From contig OY756149.1 of assembly GCA_963576785.1 (NCBI GenBank), forward strand, positions 1,116,001 through 1,180,000: 64,000 bases of DNA, read 5' to 3'. A program made the translations under genes and the position numbers. Each line of letters opens with the position of its first letter. Position 1 is the stretch's first letter. Below the pieces are notes generated by a model, which saw only the letters and a list, made by a program, of their open reading frames with translations, did not search any database and had not been told where the DNA came from. Positions 25,601 to 37,425 of the stretch are shown here, piece after piece. The DNA is from Chlorophyllum brunneum. Lineage: Eukaryota > Basidiomycota > Agaricomycetes > Agaricales > Agaricaceae.

Positions 25601-27180
25601 TCACGTTGAATCGGATCGTGGGCGATGCCGCTCAGCATCGTGAACTTCGAGTTCTCACCAAGACCAAACCTCTGGCCCATCCATGGGAAAAAGTGAGTTA
25701 AGCTGTAGTGACGACCCTTAACGCCCTTCGGTATGCCAGTACTCCCGCTAGTAAAGGACAAGGTGCCAACACTATCTGGTCCAAGGATGACACCAGGGTC
25801 AGTGTCAGCGAGCGGGACCTGCGGAGTCAAAACATCTGTTCCTTTTGGGCCAATTCCTCCATTAAGGGTACCATCTGGCAAGATCTCCAATGCAGGAACC
25901 TCGACGCGGATTTTGAGTTCAGTTGAGAGGAAATCTCGAACTGTTGGATGGATTTGACCAGCACCCCTCAAGACTACGAGACCACGAGGTTGCGAGACTT
26001 GAAGATATATCGTTTGTCGACTGGCGGGGTATGCGGGATCTGAAGCTGTGTCAGGAACTCGCAGAGTTCATGGACATAACGACTCCATACCAATGACAGA
26101 GAACGTGGCTCCAGCCTTGAGGACAGCCATTACGGCGACAACAAGGTCAACGCTACGGTGAGCGTAAACCATAACTACTTCTTCTCTTTCTATCCCTCCA
26201 GCGATGAGGTGATGAGCAAGAATGTTCGCAGCTCGTCGAATCTGACCATAGGTAAAGGTAACAGTGCTTTGAGGTTGGTCGAGGCGAGGAGCGGGTATGC
26301 TTTGAATTACACAAGGCCGATCGGGGTGGGTGCAAGCATTTCGAGAAAAAACATTTGTGATGGCGCCCTTCCACCCACACCAGTCGAGGTCAGCAGTTGG
26401 GTTGGGAAGAGTGGACTTTTGAGATGGTGTAAGCAATGAGACAGATCCAGCGGTGGACAACGGGTTCACAGAAACCTTGCGAAGGAGTACCGACAACTGG
26501 TCGATGATGGAAGAGATGCGAGTTTGCGAGAAGAGGAGAGAGTTGTAGAGGATTCGAAGGGAAAGGCGCGGAGCGAGGGCAGTTCGCGTAGTAGCAGGAG
26601 GTCTTGTAACGAAAATGGTGAGATCCGAAGTGAGGTTCGTGGACCTAATGAAGTTGTCCTTTGGTTCGTCAGTCTCGTCGAAAAAGCGAATACGGAAGAT
26701 GGGCGCTTCCAGTCCTTCTTCACCCTTGCTCAGAGCACGCGTCAATTGTTCAAACGGTACCGCATCCGCCTCTGCCTCTGCCTCCACGTGTTGTACGCGT
26801 CGAACAACGGCCCAGAACGGATCTGAAGGATCAACAGCAAGGCGAATGACAAGAGGGTCGCGAGCAGTGGCAGACGACGATCCGATCACGATATCAGTGT
26901 CTCCGGTGTAGCGGTGAAGAAGGACCACGAATGCGGCAAGGAGTAGATGAAAAGCAGAAGGCTGTTGGACCTGAGGCTGCTCGTCATCGTCGTCGCCATC
27001 TTCGTCTTCAGTGTACAGGGCAAGCCTCATAAGACTTTTCGCCGCTTGTCCAGAGAGTTCGGCAACATGGGCAGCTTCAATGAGTTTGTTACCTCCAGTT
27101 GGTCGCGGGTAATCAGTTGGAAGAGAGATCGAAGGCAGGCTTTGTAATCTCGATACGACTCTTGCAAGCCTTTCAGCCAT
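22615..27180 (-). CDS. LYS2: L-2-aminoadipate reductase (alpha-aminoadipate pathway)
   Basis: It reduces L-2-aminoadipate to the semialdehyde through an adenylate and a phosphopantetheine thioester, the fungal-specific lysine route. Starting at ATG 27178-27180 ([20 protein letters not shown]), the domains are in normal order. A condensation-like N-terminal region is followed by the adenylation domain with [37 protein letters not shown] and [10 protein letters not shown]. The carrier domain has [14 protein letters not shown], whose Ser carries phosphopantetheine. The short-chain reductase domain has [28 protein letters not shown] and the YGQTK active-site Tyr/Lys. Introns lie near 26020-26085, 25560-25602, 24497-24556, 23593-23642 and 23190-23240. 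The protein is about 1,400 residues and looks intact. It needs a phosphopantetheinyl transferase encoded elsewhere. Confidence 0.96.
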
Positions 27181-27320
27181 AGTTGAGGCTGAAGGTACAG
27201 AAAGAATAACTTTTCTTCATCGGAAAGGCCGAATTCTCCGAACAAAGATAACCCAAAAAGATTGCTGACTGGATCAGAATTCCTTGTGTGATACCTATCA
27301 AAATTGACGTATAGGCAGCA

Positions 27321-27414
27321 TCCTTCTTAGCTCAGTTGGTAGAGCGCGTCACTAGTATGACTACGTAATGGGTTATCATATGACGAGGTCAGTCGTTCGA
27401 GTCGGCTAGAAGGA
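27321..27414 (+). tRNA. tRNA-Thr(AGT) with 22-nt intron
   Basis: The acceptor stem TCCTTCT pairs with AGAAGGA, followed by discriminator A at 27415. The D arm is GCTC-AGTTGGTA-GAGC. The anticodon stem CGTCA pairs with TGACG. The loop is CTAGTA plus A once an intron at 27358-27379 is removed; that intron sits one base 3' of the anticodon, the canonical nuclear position. Anticodon AGT (27354-27356) reads threonine, and the spliced loop CTAGTAA equals that of yeast tRNA-Thr(AGU). The T arm is AGTCG-TTCGAGT-CGGCT. A T-run at about 27430-27435 can act as Pol III terminator. The gene lies in the 377-bp divergent promoter between LYS2 and the dehydrogenase. Confidence 0.92.
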
Positions 27415-27416
27415 AA

Positions 27417-27422
27417 GAGTCA
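27417..27422 (-). promoter_or_regulatory. Gcn4/Cpc1-like TGACTC word upstream of LYS2
   Basis: The minus strand reads TGACTC here, the core of the fungal general amino-acid control element, about 240 bases upstream of the LYS2 start. It falls between the tRNA 3' end and its T-run. Lysine genes are known Gcn4 targets in yeast. A six-base match is weak on its own. Confidence 0.3.
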
Positions 27423-27557
27423 TCTTTTCTTTTTTGACTAGATGGAGCAGTTTTAGTAGATCGATAACCCGCTTCAAGTTGATGCGAAGCAAAAGAATGC
27501 ACACGGACAACTACCAGTGAAAACATCACATTCCTGATAGCACGACACCTCTCCACC

Positions 27558-29089
27558 ATGGAAGCAGCTCTGTGGCATGCAGTACGTTACAACATAAGCC
27601 GAATGCGTATTTGGACGATTCAGTCGCCAACAGCCCCATCAACTCGAAATCGTCAAGTGCGATGTTCCAAAGCTGACTTCCGCAGATCAGGTACTTGTCA
27701 AAGGTATCATCAATTCAATTATGATACTCGCACCCAGGAAACTGAAGCCGATCCTCGATCAGTGACCTATTGCGGCCTGTGTGGTACAGATCACCATCTT
27801 GCGGAAGTGGGTACTATTACGTTTATCTCCTCACTATCCAATGATCTGATTCACGGGTTCCAGGGCAATTTCATAGGCAAATTCCCCGTGGGTCCCCGGA
27901 CACGAGACAGTAACATCTCTGGAGCTGATCATAACACATGGAATTTAGCTCATCCCCGGCCATGAAATTGTAGGCACTGTAAAGGAAATCGGCGCAGACG
28001 TCACAAACGTAGCCGTAGGCGACCGAGTTGTGATAGATCCCACCATCCTAGTGCGAAACATTCCACACCCCCGAGTAATCCCTAGTCTGACCATATTTTC
28101 AGGAATGTGGTCACTGTTTCTTCTGTATCCGGGGACAGAATATTATGTGCGAACATTTTGATGGTCTGGGTGTTACCCTGCCCGGTGGGTTTGCGGAATA
28201 TGTCGTCTCGCGAGTATCGTTTCCCATACAGCACCGTCCCTCGGCTGAACCATAGCGTTGTACGTTGCAGTCGCGGCCGCAAAGTTTTCAAGATCCACAA
28301 TATTACAGATATCGAGGCAACTCTGATTGAACCTGCTGCTTGCGCCGTACATGGTGTCGACAGGCTACAGGCACCTGTTGGAGCCGAGGCCTTGGTGATT
28401 GGTGCCGGACCCACAGGTCTCATCCTTGCACAACTACTCAAGATAAACGGCGCTTCAAGGGTGGTTATCGCTGCAAACAAAGGTATTAAGACCCAGGTTG
28501 CTAAGGACATCAACGCTGGTGATGTTGTGATTGAGCTCGATCGGGAGAGTCCAGATCAACAATGGAAACAGCTCAAAGAAGATTACCCATTCGGATTTGA
28601 TGTTGTCGTGCGTTCCTTCATTGGACTTTGGCTTGACAATCAGTCATCCCTCACCAGATTGAAGCCACCGGTTCGGAAAAGGTCGCTACTGACGCTATAA
28701 ACTATGTTCGTAGAGGAGGGACGTTGATGATCTATGGAGTTTACGCTAGCACCGCCCTAGTTCACTGGTCGCCTGCTAAGATATTTGGAGATGAGATCAG
28801 GGTATGTCGGGGTGTTCTCGGTCTTCGTCGTATAACTGTTGACATACTACGTAGGTTATTGGCTCGTTTGCACAAACAGCCAGTTTCCCTCGCGCAATCG
28901 CCTACTTAGACAGTGGGAAAGTAAACGTCAAGGGCATCGTGAGTTTTGGATTGAGTGCACTCGACAAACATAGTTTGACATGCACGGCAGGTAACGGACG
29001 TCTTTCCTATCAAAGATTTCCAAAAGGCATTGGATAGGTTAAACAGTAAGCAAGCAGTCAAGGTGGCAGTGAAAGCAACACAAGATTGA
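27558..29089 (+). CDS. Zinc-dependent alcohol/polyol dehydrogenase (MDR family)
   Basis: This medium-chain dehydrogenase oxidises an alcohol or sugar alcohol with NAD(P). Splicing gives about 350 residues starting MEAALWHA. The catalytic zinc site is [15 protein letters not shown] with PGHEIVG. The four structural-zinc cysteines are all present in ECGHC..C.......C (about 28102-28150). The Rossmann motif is [15 protein letters not shown], and the C-terminal part ends [13 protein letters not shown]. The overall type resembles sorbitol/arabinitol and butanediol dehydrogenases. Many short introns are needed. One (28219-28270) uses a weak GTTTCC donor, and without it the frame breaks between AEYVVSRVS and KVFKIHN. 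It is transcribed divergently from LYS2. The substrate cannot be fixed from sequence alone. Confidence 0.87.
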
Positions 29090-29148
29090 GGAGAGATATC
29101 GTATACCATTGATTATCATGTACAAGTATCATATCCGACATCTACGCG

Positions 29149-31667
29149 TCACGATCCCATGTTCCTGAAAATGTTTTTACTGCCGCTCCGAATGCCCTTC
29201 CTTCTTTGAGTTCGTCCTTTCCTTTCTGTTTCACCAACCTCCACCTCGTCCATGCCACCTCTCTCCATACCCGCACCGAAAGATTCAATACCCTTCCTCT
29301 TGGTCATCTTCGCCATGCCTGGCTTTCTACCCCTCGATCCATCTTGTTCAGGTTCTCCTTGAATAGCAGATGGAGTCCAAGTGATCTCCATGCCACCATC
29401 TTCATTCTGTCGGACGTTGTTACCACGGCCTTGCCTGAGCTTGGATCCTGATGTACCGGCCATGCGTTGACCAAATGAAGCGTTTCTGTCCGCACCATCG
29501 TTGTTGTCTTTGGCGCGCATCGGCACGAAGTTGACATTGGGGAAGCGCGTCCGTGGATTTCTGCGTTCGTTCTGCTGTGCTAGGCGGACACTAGGCTGAA
29601 GCTCTGCGAATGTAGCGTCAGTTGTGTGAACAAGATGATGGAGGTTGATGTGTACCTCCAGCGTCACTGCTATCCTCCGATGACGAATCTTCATTCTCAC
29701 TACCACTACCCTTATCACTGTCACTCTCCCCAAGGCCATCTGATGACATCTTCTCACTATCTTCCTCCTCTTCCTCCACCGCAGTTCTACCTTGTCTCTG
29801 TGCAACGCTCGAAGGATTGAGAAGAGCATACTCTCTGCTATTTTCATCGATCGCGAACGCAGGATCCTCGAACACCTTGGTGAAGCGGGAATCACTGAGT
29901 AAATTCGGCTTCTGAGTAGTACTGTCCTCTTCCATTTCCTTATCTTCTCCTCCCTCTCCGGACCCCGAGGTAGCAGCCTTTTTGGCCATCTTTCTCGCCT
30001 CACGTTTCTTCGCCCTTTCGGCTTCCTTGAGGATCTTCTCCGCAAGAGCTTTGTTTACTTTGACTCCCGTTTCCTTCTTGCTACGAATGCGCGTCTCAGC
30101 CAGTTTATCCATTTTGTCGCGGACAAGTTTCTCGCGATGTTCGGCATAAGCGAAAGGATTGGCAATGACACGGGCAGCATCGTAGAGCTTGAGCGAAATG
30201 AAGTAGCCATGCATGTATGGCCTGAGCATGGGAGTACCAACGAGGTGATCCAAGCCCAGTCTAGGAGCGATACATCAATTAAAGTTGTTTCAGGTAGAGT
30301 AAGGTATCGCACATTTTGAGTTCGTTCCGCTCAACAAACTTGTAATCTTCGTACACGGAACGTGTAGTCTGGTCTTCCATTTCCTCAGTGATGTTTTCGA
30401 GGAAGCTCGCCCATCGGGGTGCGGGCCCGAGCTGGGGAATGTAGTATGTCGCCATCTGGATACCTTCATTGGCAGTCATGAGTAAACCACTTCCCGGGAC
30501 GTGATGTATATCGTTAAGATCATTTGCAGGAGTTATTGACACGAAATTGGATGAAGGCTATTCGGGCGTCAGGCTATAAGGAAAATTCCGTGGCATAAGA
30601 AACATACAGAATTCCTGTCCCAAATTTTAACCACCTTCTTATCCGCACTGAGCACCATACCATCTCCGGCCATTCTGCTTCCACCTTCGATCCAAATAAG
30701 CTTCTTGATCGGCAGGCCGTATCCTTGGTCCTTGAGAGCATGTGGCTTCCCAGCGCGAATATCATAGAGTAAGGTATGACCCGTATTCGTTCCAATTGCG
30801 TAGGTTAGTCCATCCGGTCTCGATGCAATCGCCGTCACGCTCAATGTTCCATCTGAATTTATACATGTGGACGAGATGAGTCTTTGTTTAGGCAACCTCA
30901 AGGTGCCGACACTCGTCCTCGACCGCGGATCCCAAAATTGCACTGTTCCATTCCCGTCCATACCGAAGCCCAGAAGTTGGTGCGCCGGATTAATGTCAGT
31001 AACATTCACTCCCGCAAATTCTCCATCACCGTCACCGACTTCGAGTATAAGCGGGTTCATAAACCGTCCTTGATCGAGGTTGAGTCGGTAGATTTCATTT
31101 CCAGAAGCAGAGATATAGGTGTCGCATGATGGAAAGTGATAGGCTAAGGAGCGGCCGAAACGGGGTATACGAGTACGATAATGGAGGCCGCCCTGTGTAT
31201 GGAGCTCGACACTGCGGTCATTTTGTAGGTGGATTGATTTTGTCCAGTCATCAGACAGAGTCTAGAAAATTAACAAGCCCATCAGCCTGATATGTCCAAG
31301 CCTAACCCCTTTGACCAAAGAAAGCTCGAAACAACTCACGCACAACAAAATCAATGTTTTCTGCGTCTGAATGGCGCTCAAACTTGAGCGTCAGCTGGTC
31401 GAGGTCCCAGACCCTCATTTGGGGTTTGTAAGTTCCCGTGACGATAACATGGTGTCCGTCTCGGGTTGTTTTGATTCGGTTGCTGGCTTCAGGAAACTCG
31501 AAGCCCTGTATAAGTTCGATAGTTCCTTCAAATCGTTCCCGAACCACCCGTTTCCCTTTTCCTGGAGCAGCTCGTTTCCGTGTTAGCCAGTCTGGCAGTG
31601 AAGATGACGATCCCGCAGCTGCGCCATTGACAGTGTACACCCTCACATTGGAATGATCAGTAGCCAT
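29149..31667 (-). CDS. ENP2: Nucleolar protein ENP2/NOL10
   Basis: ENP2 is an essential WD40 factor of the small-subunit processome. It starts MATDHSNVRVYTVNG, the standard opening. WD blades follow, e.g. QMRVWDLDQLTLKFERH, GNGTVQFWDPRSRTSVG, KKVVKIWDRNS. The region DINDIHHVPGSGLL-like (here DLNDIHHVPGSGLLM) and GLDHLVGTPMLRPYMHGYF is a family hallmark. The NUC153 motif reads DSRFTKVFEDPAFAID. Acidic and Ser-rich blocks precede a basic, Gly/Arg-rich tail (RGRKPGMAKMTKRKG). Introns lie near 31255-31335, 30553-30606 and 30258-30313. The protein is intact, about 700 residues. Confidence 0.94.
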
Positions 31668-32712
31668 CTAGTTGCGGAGGTGTAATGCAGATGTCAAGTA
31701 CTGGGCGCCAGTGCACACGGGTGTGAAGCGGAGGGTGGACTTGGCGGTGGTTTTTTTCGGTTTCTGATCAAGAGACAGGTCATGTGACATGAAAACACAT
31801 TATTGAAATGCAATTGCCCGGTAAACCAGATCCTATCACATTCTGCGACGCGTTCGTGAATGCCGACAGTCGAACACCAGGTGATACACCATGTCCTGCA
31901 CTTGCTGAAACGTTTGGAGAATCAGCCGCAACTACCGACGGGCAACAATCAAAGGACGCAGATATCGGAGATAATGCTGGATAGATACGGCGCTCCCACG
32001 CACCGCTTGTGCCGCTCTGGACTCATTTTCAAGGATAAGATGAGAATGCCACGGCCCACCGAGTCGGAAGAGACTTGACATTTGGGCGTTGCATTCGGGC
32101 TCGGACGACGATCCCCATAAGTCAACGTTAGTCGAACCCAAGCTGTCTCTGCACTCTGGGACCCATGGAATCGGAGATTGTGGTATCATTTGCCTTTTCG
32201 CAGAGAAACCTTGGTTATTTCCGCCCGCCTGCGCCCCGAACGGAGAGACTATGATCTCCGCCCTTCGCATGCTATTATTCACTGTTGCATGTGGGTGAGG
32301 CAGAACCTGTCCCGGCGCGATGAGTACCGTTGCACGTAGTCGGCGGAGGCAGGATTTTCAGTCACGAAAGGAAGTAGAAGTCGTGTTTCTTCCTGGCAAC
32401 GAAGTTCGACCTGGGAGCTGGGAGATCCAACCTTTACTCACACCTTCAGTGCTGCAAAAATGATATTACTTCCATCCGGCCATCAGGGCCTTCATGATAA
32501 CCAACTACCACCATTGGCTGACAGGGCGCCCGCCGCCCGCGGTTTATCGCTGACTTGGAAGTTGGAAACGACAGATGATTGCTTCTGAAATTGAAGCACC
32601 GTTCCTTTCCGTCTTCCGTTTCTCGTGCCAAGTGTAAGCTAGAAAATTTATCGGCTATGTCAATAAGGGCTTATTTTCTTATCATACTATATTTAAGTGG
32701 ATCCAAACTAGT
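31668..32712. other. Upstream region of ENP2
   Basis: About 1 kb 5' of ENP2 with only short frames in several directions. No gene supported. Confidence 0.45.
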
Positions 32713-33026
32713 TCAGTCAAAGGGCAGGGTCTCTTCAAAACTATTTTCCATGTCGGATGGTTCTTTATATTCACCCCCTCTGATAAAGTTGCGATCAGGG
32801 TCACGATCAAAAAGATCAGAATCACGATCCTGTTTTCAATTTGAAGTCTGTGTCTATTGAACGAGCTCACACGACTACGACTTCTAGACATCCCTGTTTT
32901 GCGTAGTTCTCGTGTGAGTCCTTCGTGAAGCAGGACGTTGGTTTGACTAGAGGCGCCAGACTTTACGTTGGCTTCTCGGTCGCCCACGCACAAAGTTCCA
33001 CATCTCGTGTCAGTAAAGCCACTCAT
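32713..33026 (-). CDS. Candidate small spliced gene, unknown
   Basis: I do not recognise this gene. The minus strand has an open frame (about 33026 to 32871) reading ANVKSGASSQTNVLLHEG and then GMSRSRSR. A 41-nt interval with a strong GTGAGC donor and ACAG acceptor (32830-32870) joins it, in phase, to DRDSDLFDRDPDRNFIRGG, which ends FEETLPFD and a TGA. The joined product is hydrophilic, with an Arg/Ser then Asp/Arg run. If the intron is kept, the frame stays open and gives a hydrophobic segment instead. A further upstream exon may lie at 33060-33250. Transcription would be divergent from SURF4. Evidence is only frame plus splice phase. Confidence 0.3.
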
Positions 33027-33371
33027 ACGTGGCCAGGGGCGTCTGCTTTCACAAGAGGGTCAAAATGATTTTCCGATGTTCCGTTGACGCTCGACCGACG
33101 ATTGGGTGATCGCGCCCTTGGTGGAGACTGGACCCCGACCGACGGAGAAATACTTATACGACCGTCGACACCTGGATCTACACCGACACACCTCGGAATA
33201 CATGTTGCGCCATCCCTCACGACGAACAATGTTGCACGTTGCCTCTGGCATTGACTGTGACGTGAGGACGAGTGATCATTCTTACATAAGCCAATCGCCA
33301 CGTCGTGACCTTTTGACACGTTAGTCGTGTAACTCGAGTGGTCTTGCCAGCCTCCAACCTCCACCACCACC

Positions 33372-34530
33372 ATGTCCTCGAGAATCAACATAGCACGCCC
33401 CCAGACCAACTCTTATGGCGGCGACCCCCATGGCCTGGCCAACTCCAGGCCGTCTTCCGGCTACAGAGCAGCCGACCCCGACGATCCGCTCGAGAAAATC
33501 CGCGCTATTAGCAAACAGATCGAAGACAACATCGAAATCTACTCACAGCCTTTGAAACCTCACTTGCCGGCAATTGGGCGTTTCCTGATCGTTGTAACTT
33601 TCCTGGAGGACGCGCTGAGGATTGTTTCGCAATGGAGCGACCAATTGTGGTACTTGCAACAGTACGAGCTGGACTGGCTTATTCGTCTACCGTTCAATTC
33701 ATATTGATTCTGTTGTCATTAGACATCGCAAGTTCCCCTGGGGCCTTTCCCACCTCTTCTTAATCCTCAATGTTATTGTGAGTTCAACTCAGTAAAACAT
33801 AGTCCCTGTAGCGCTTAACATACCGTCACAGGTCATGTCAGCAGGGTCCTCCGCCGTTATTATGAAGCGCTATACAGAATTCGCTGTTGCTGGTCTTCTC
33901 GGAGTCGTTATTATTCAAGGTTTCGGTTACGGTCTCATCTTCGACATGAACTTCTTCCTCCGCAACTTGAGTGTCATTGGTGGCCTCTTCATGGTCTTCA
34001 GCGACTCTATGATTTCTCGCAAGTCCGTCTTCGCAGGTCTCCCCACTCTTTCGGAGACCGATCGCAGAAAATAGTACGTTTATTTTTGCCTTTTGTTCGC
34101 GGACCGGTTATTCAATACTTGAATACGCACAGCTTCCTTTTGACTGGCCGTGTCCTATTGGTTTTCTTATTCCTTGGATTCATCCTTCAGGGTGAATGGA
34201 GTTTCGTTCGCGTCTTCGTCTCCATCATAGGTTTCGCGGCGTGTGTCATGGTTGCTGTTGGCTTCAAGGCCAAGTGGTCTGCCGCATTCCTGGTGGTGGT
34301 GCTGAGTATTTTCAACGTCTTTGCCAACAACTGGTGGGCTGTTCACTCTGCACACCCCCAGAGGGATTTCCTCAAGTACGACTTCTTCCAAACACTATGT
34401 TGGTGTTATGTTTCCCCACGTCGTGTTCATCCTCTGATTACTCTTCATAGCTATCGTCGGTGGCCTTATCCTCCTCGTCAATATGGGACCCGGTGGTCTC
34501 TCCGTTGATGAGAAAAAGAAGACATTCTAA
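33372..34530 (+). CDS. SURF4: SURF4/Erv29 ER cargo receptor
   Basis: Erv29/SURF4 loads soluble secretory proteins into COPII vesicles and cycles between ER and Golgi. It starts MSSRINIARPQTNSYGG. The conserved stretch FLIVVTFLEDALRIVSQWSDQ is followed by LLLYLQQ-like WYLQQ joined to HRKFPWGLSHLFLILNVIV across an intron (33662-33722). Later membrane segments include VGVVIIQGF-type, NLSVIGGLFMVFSDS, VLLVFLFLGFILQGEWS, VVVLSIFNVFANNWW and VGGLILLVNMGPGGLS. The C-terminus EKKKTF carries a dilysine KKxx ER-retrieval signal. Length is about 310 residues, as usual for the family. Confidence 0.95.
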
Positions 34531-35825
34531 TGAGCTCTCCCCTTGGTTTCCATTCATCCGTCATTGAGGTAGCTACAGGTGTGACCAATCGGCTTTCGAA
34601 AATGAATTATTACTTTACTCCTGTGTCCGATTTATTCCGATGGTGTTCTGGTCTCCAAATGAGAATGCTTTTGGTTTTATGCTAAAGATTCATTATCTTG
34701 ATAGGGTTTTGAATGTTCCACGCCAAGCCGATGACTGCGCTGGCTTTCCTACTGAACCATTGGTTCTAATTTAGAACGTTATTGGTACCTTTGGTTTGAA
34801 CTGGCAAATCTTCGCCGATTTGCTGTCAAACCCGCATGTTCTGCTCCTGTGGTTGGGCTCTCCCTAGGGGTGCCGCCAATTCCGTCCATCAGTTAATCCA
34901 ACTCTTCACAGGATGAAGTTCCGCAGCCGTCCGCTTTAAATTTTTAATTTTCCCATATCACCGTGTCCTCTAACTGTGATTGGCGTTCCATCAGACGATG
35001 CAACGGGCGAGTGAAGTTCTGTGCCGAGAGACGGGATTTACATTGCGCATAAGGTTGCATTTGAGAAGATGCTACACTTTCATAGGACTCCGAGTAAATA
35101 CATGCTGTCAGGACATGATGATTCTATCATCGCGCTGATGACGGTGGAACCAGGGATTATCTTACCGGTCTCGCTGAACGTCCGCCCGAACTATTTTGGA
35201 GGGTGAACCCATTCAATCAGAAACCGTTTCAGAGATTAGGGTTTAAGTCTACTCGTTACCAGCGGGAAAGTCAGCAAGACCACCGATGATTTTCTACCGT
35301 GGAAGCTGTGACAGTCCTTTGGCTCGAGCCAAGGGTCGGCGAGGAGTTGAGATCTGTCAATGTCTTGCCTCGAATCCGAGAGTTGAGGGTTTCTCCATTG
35401 GGCTACTCTCCATGCGACCGGCGGGCCCGCTCTGCTCACTGAGGTGCTGGGCGCATAAGATGTGTGGCTGACGTTTCAGATTCATGATGACAAACGTTGT
35501 GGCCTATGGAAAACTAGTATTTTGGTTCGATTGGCTCGAAATAGCACACGGGCATCTATTGCAAAGGTTTGATTATCGATCTCTGGAAACTGTAGTGCGG
35601 CATGGGAAGGGATTGTTGTGCAATAATATCCGGATTGGGGGAAAAGTTCAAGTCAACACACACCAGCTGTGAGGTTGGTTGTTGCGCGGGAGATTTCATG
35701 CCTCCTTACATAGGTCGGCAACGCTCATCCTTGTAAGCTCTTTAGTTTCGCTTGAAGAAGCCTGAATGTAAGGTAAGTTAAATCCTCAAATGACTGATCG
35801 GCCATGGTCAGGCAGCCCCGGAGCT
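34531..35825. other. Intergenic region
   Basis: About 1.3 kb after SURF4 and after the stop of the minus-strand unknown gene. Contains only short frames. No gene or RNA is supported. Confidence 0.5.
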
Positions 35826-37425
35826 CTACTTGGGGACTTCTGGGCTCTCTGACAGAGTAATAGAGAAGGGTGCCAGGCAGCCGTATGCATCATTAATGTG
35901 CGCAGCAAACGAGGACAAAATCAGGAGTCCGTCTTGAATTAGAAGCATCTGTGTATAACTTTTTTCTTGTCGTTGAAGCGCCACCATCACGAAGTACTTG
36001 TCACATTCCTCAAGGATCGGGCATTCGTTAAAACACACCACGGTATGGGAAGAAATATCTACAACTGCCGATCTCGTCCGTAGTGCGTCCTTCGGCATTT
36101 CAACCGTCCAGTATCGATTTCGCCGACGCGACAGGTACGCAGGGTTTCCATCCAAGATGAATGATCGAGGCTGTAAGTGACCTAGGTAAAGCATAATCGG
36201 AAGGAGGGGAGTCGCTGGGTTCTGGGGTACCTTGCCTTCCCTGGTCCATGAACCGAAGATAACCTGAACCACTCGAACCATAATCTGAGCTCGCGAGTTC
36301 GATGGTCTCGCACTACCGTGGATGCAAACTGCTTCGGTTCGGTCCTCGCCAAAGAAGACTTCCCAAGGAAGAGAGAATCCTGGACACCGTTCGGAACCCG
36401 GCGAACTGGCGCAACGCATAAGAGCCGCATGGGTGACCCCACGATAAATACAAGGATCGCACATTCGAACTACCTGCAGAGGTTGCTTGGGGTCTGACGG
36501 CGTTGAGATCCACATAAAATATAATGCGGAGAGCCGGTCGGTGGGATACGGTGTCTTCGAGTTCTGGAAGTTGCGGATAGCCAATGGAAACGACGGAGAC
36601 GATGTTGCAAGCTCTGGAAATGCGGCCAAGGAAAATAACCAAATAAAAGGGAGAATTGTAACCGGGTGTTTGAAACTTTAGAAAAGTGTCTACCCTTGCG
36701 CGGCGGAATGTCGGGTACTGTTGGCGCTTCAAGGAGTGAAATAGGCTCGGCGACTATATTGAATCAAGAAAGCAAGCTGGCTGCCAGGAAATGAAGAACT
36801 CAACGAGATAAGGTCTACAGATTTCATGAGATGAACAACGAAGATAGCGAAATATTTTGTGACGGCCAGGGAACTACAAATGGTGGTTGCCGGATGCTGA
36901 TGGAGTGGGACAAGCTGTATCCCAGGTCATGCCAAAGTCCGGTTGATGGTAGTCGGTGACACCCGGTGATAGGGTGCCAATACCTAGAAGACCATCGAGT
37001 TTTGAAAGGTTGAAAGATCCGGGACTTGGAGGCCCTTGCAGGGGTCTAATGTAGGGATAACCTGGGTCGAGTCTGCATGTATATAGAGTGGGATGAAGCA
37101 CGCCTAGGACAGCGTGCTCTTCGCATAAGGGGGAAATCACTTCCCAGTTAGTCTGGGGGTTCATCTGAGTGAGAGTCTCTGAGCCAGGATCTTTGGCCTG
37201 TTCCCTGAGATTTCGATGCTCATTACCGAAGCTTACCGAAGCATATGTTGCGATATGAAATGTGGCGTGCTTGTAACCGTCAGGCTTCGACGTTACAACG
37301 TCAACATTCAGGAGTTGGTCCAAGTTTGACCCGTGGCTGACGATGGTGGCGACAATAACCGCTCCATCGGCCTTAGAATGTGTGGTTGAAGGTACATATA
37401 TGTCCAGTGTATCCGGATTCATCAT
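35826..37425 (-). CDS. Unknown protein, probable three-exon gene
   Basis: I do not recognise the family. Two long minus-strand frames are present: 37425-36874 (183 codons, from MMNPDTLDIYVPST) and a 267-codon frame ending at 35826. The second has no ATG at its 5' end, so it needs an upstream exon. Two GT-AG introns join them in phase. One uses a GTAGTT donor overlapping the first frame's stop (about 36876). The other ends CTAAAG about 60 bases before the second frame. The joined protein would be near 490 residues, with a hydrophobic stretch (ILPFIWLFSLAAF) in the middle. Alternatively these are two genes. The long stop-free length of the second frame makes it very unlikely to be chance. Confidence 0.5.

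Noticed and set aside
35236..35250. Telomere-like TTAGGGTTTA
   Set aside because: Single copy; no array.
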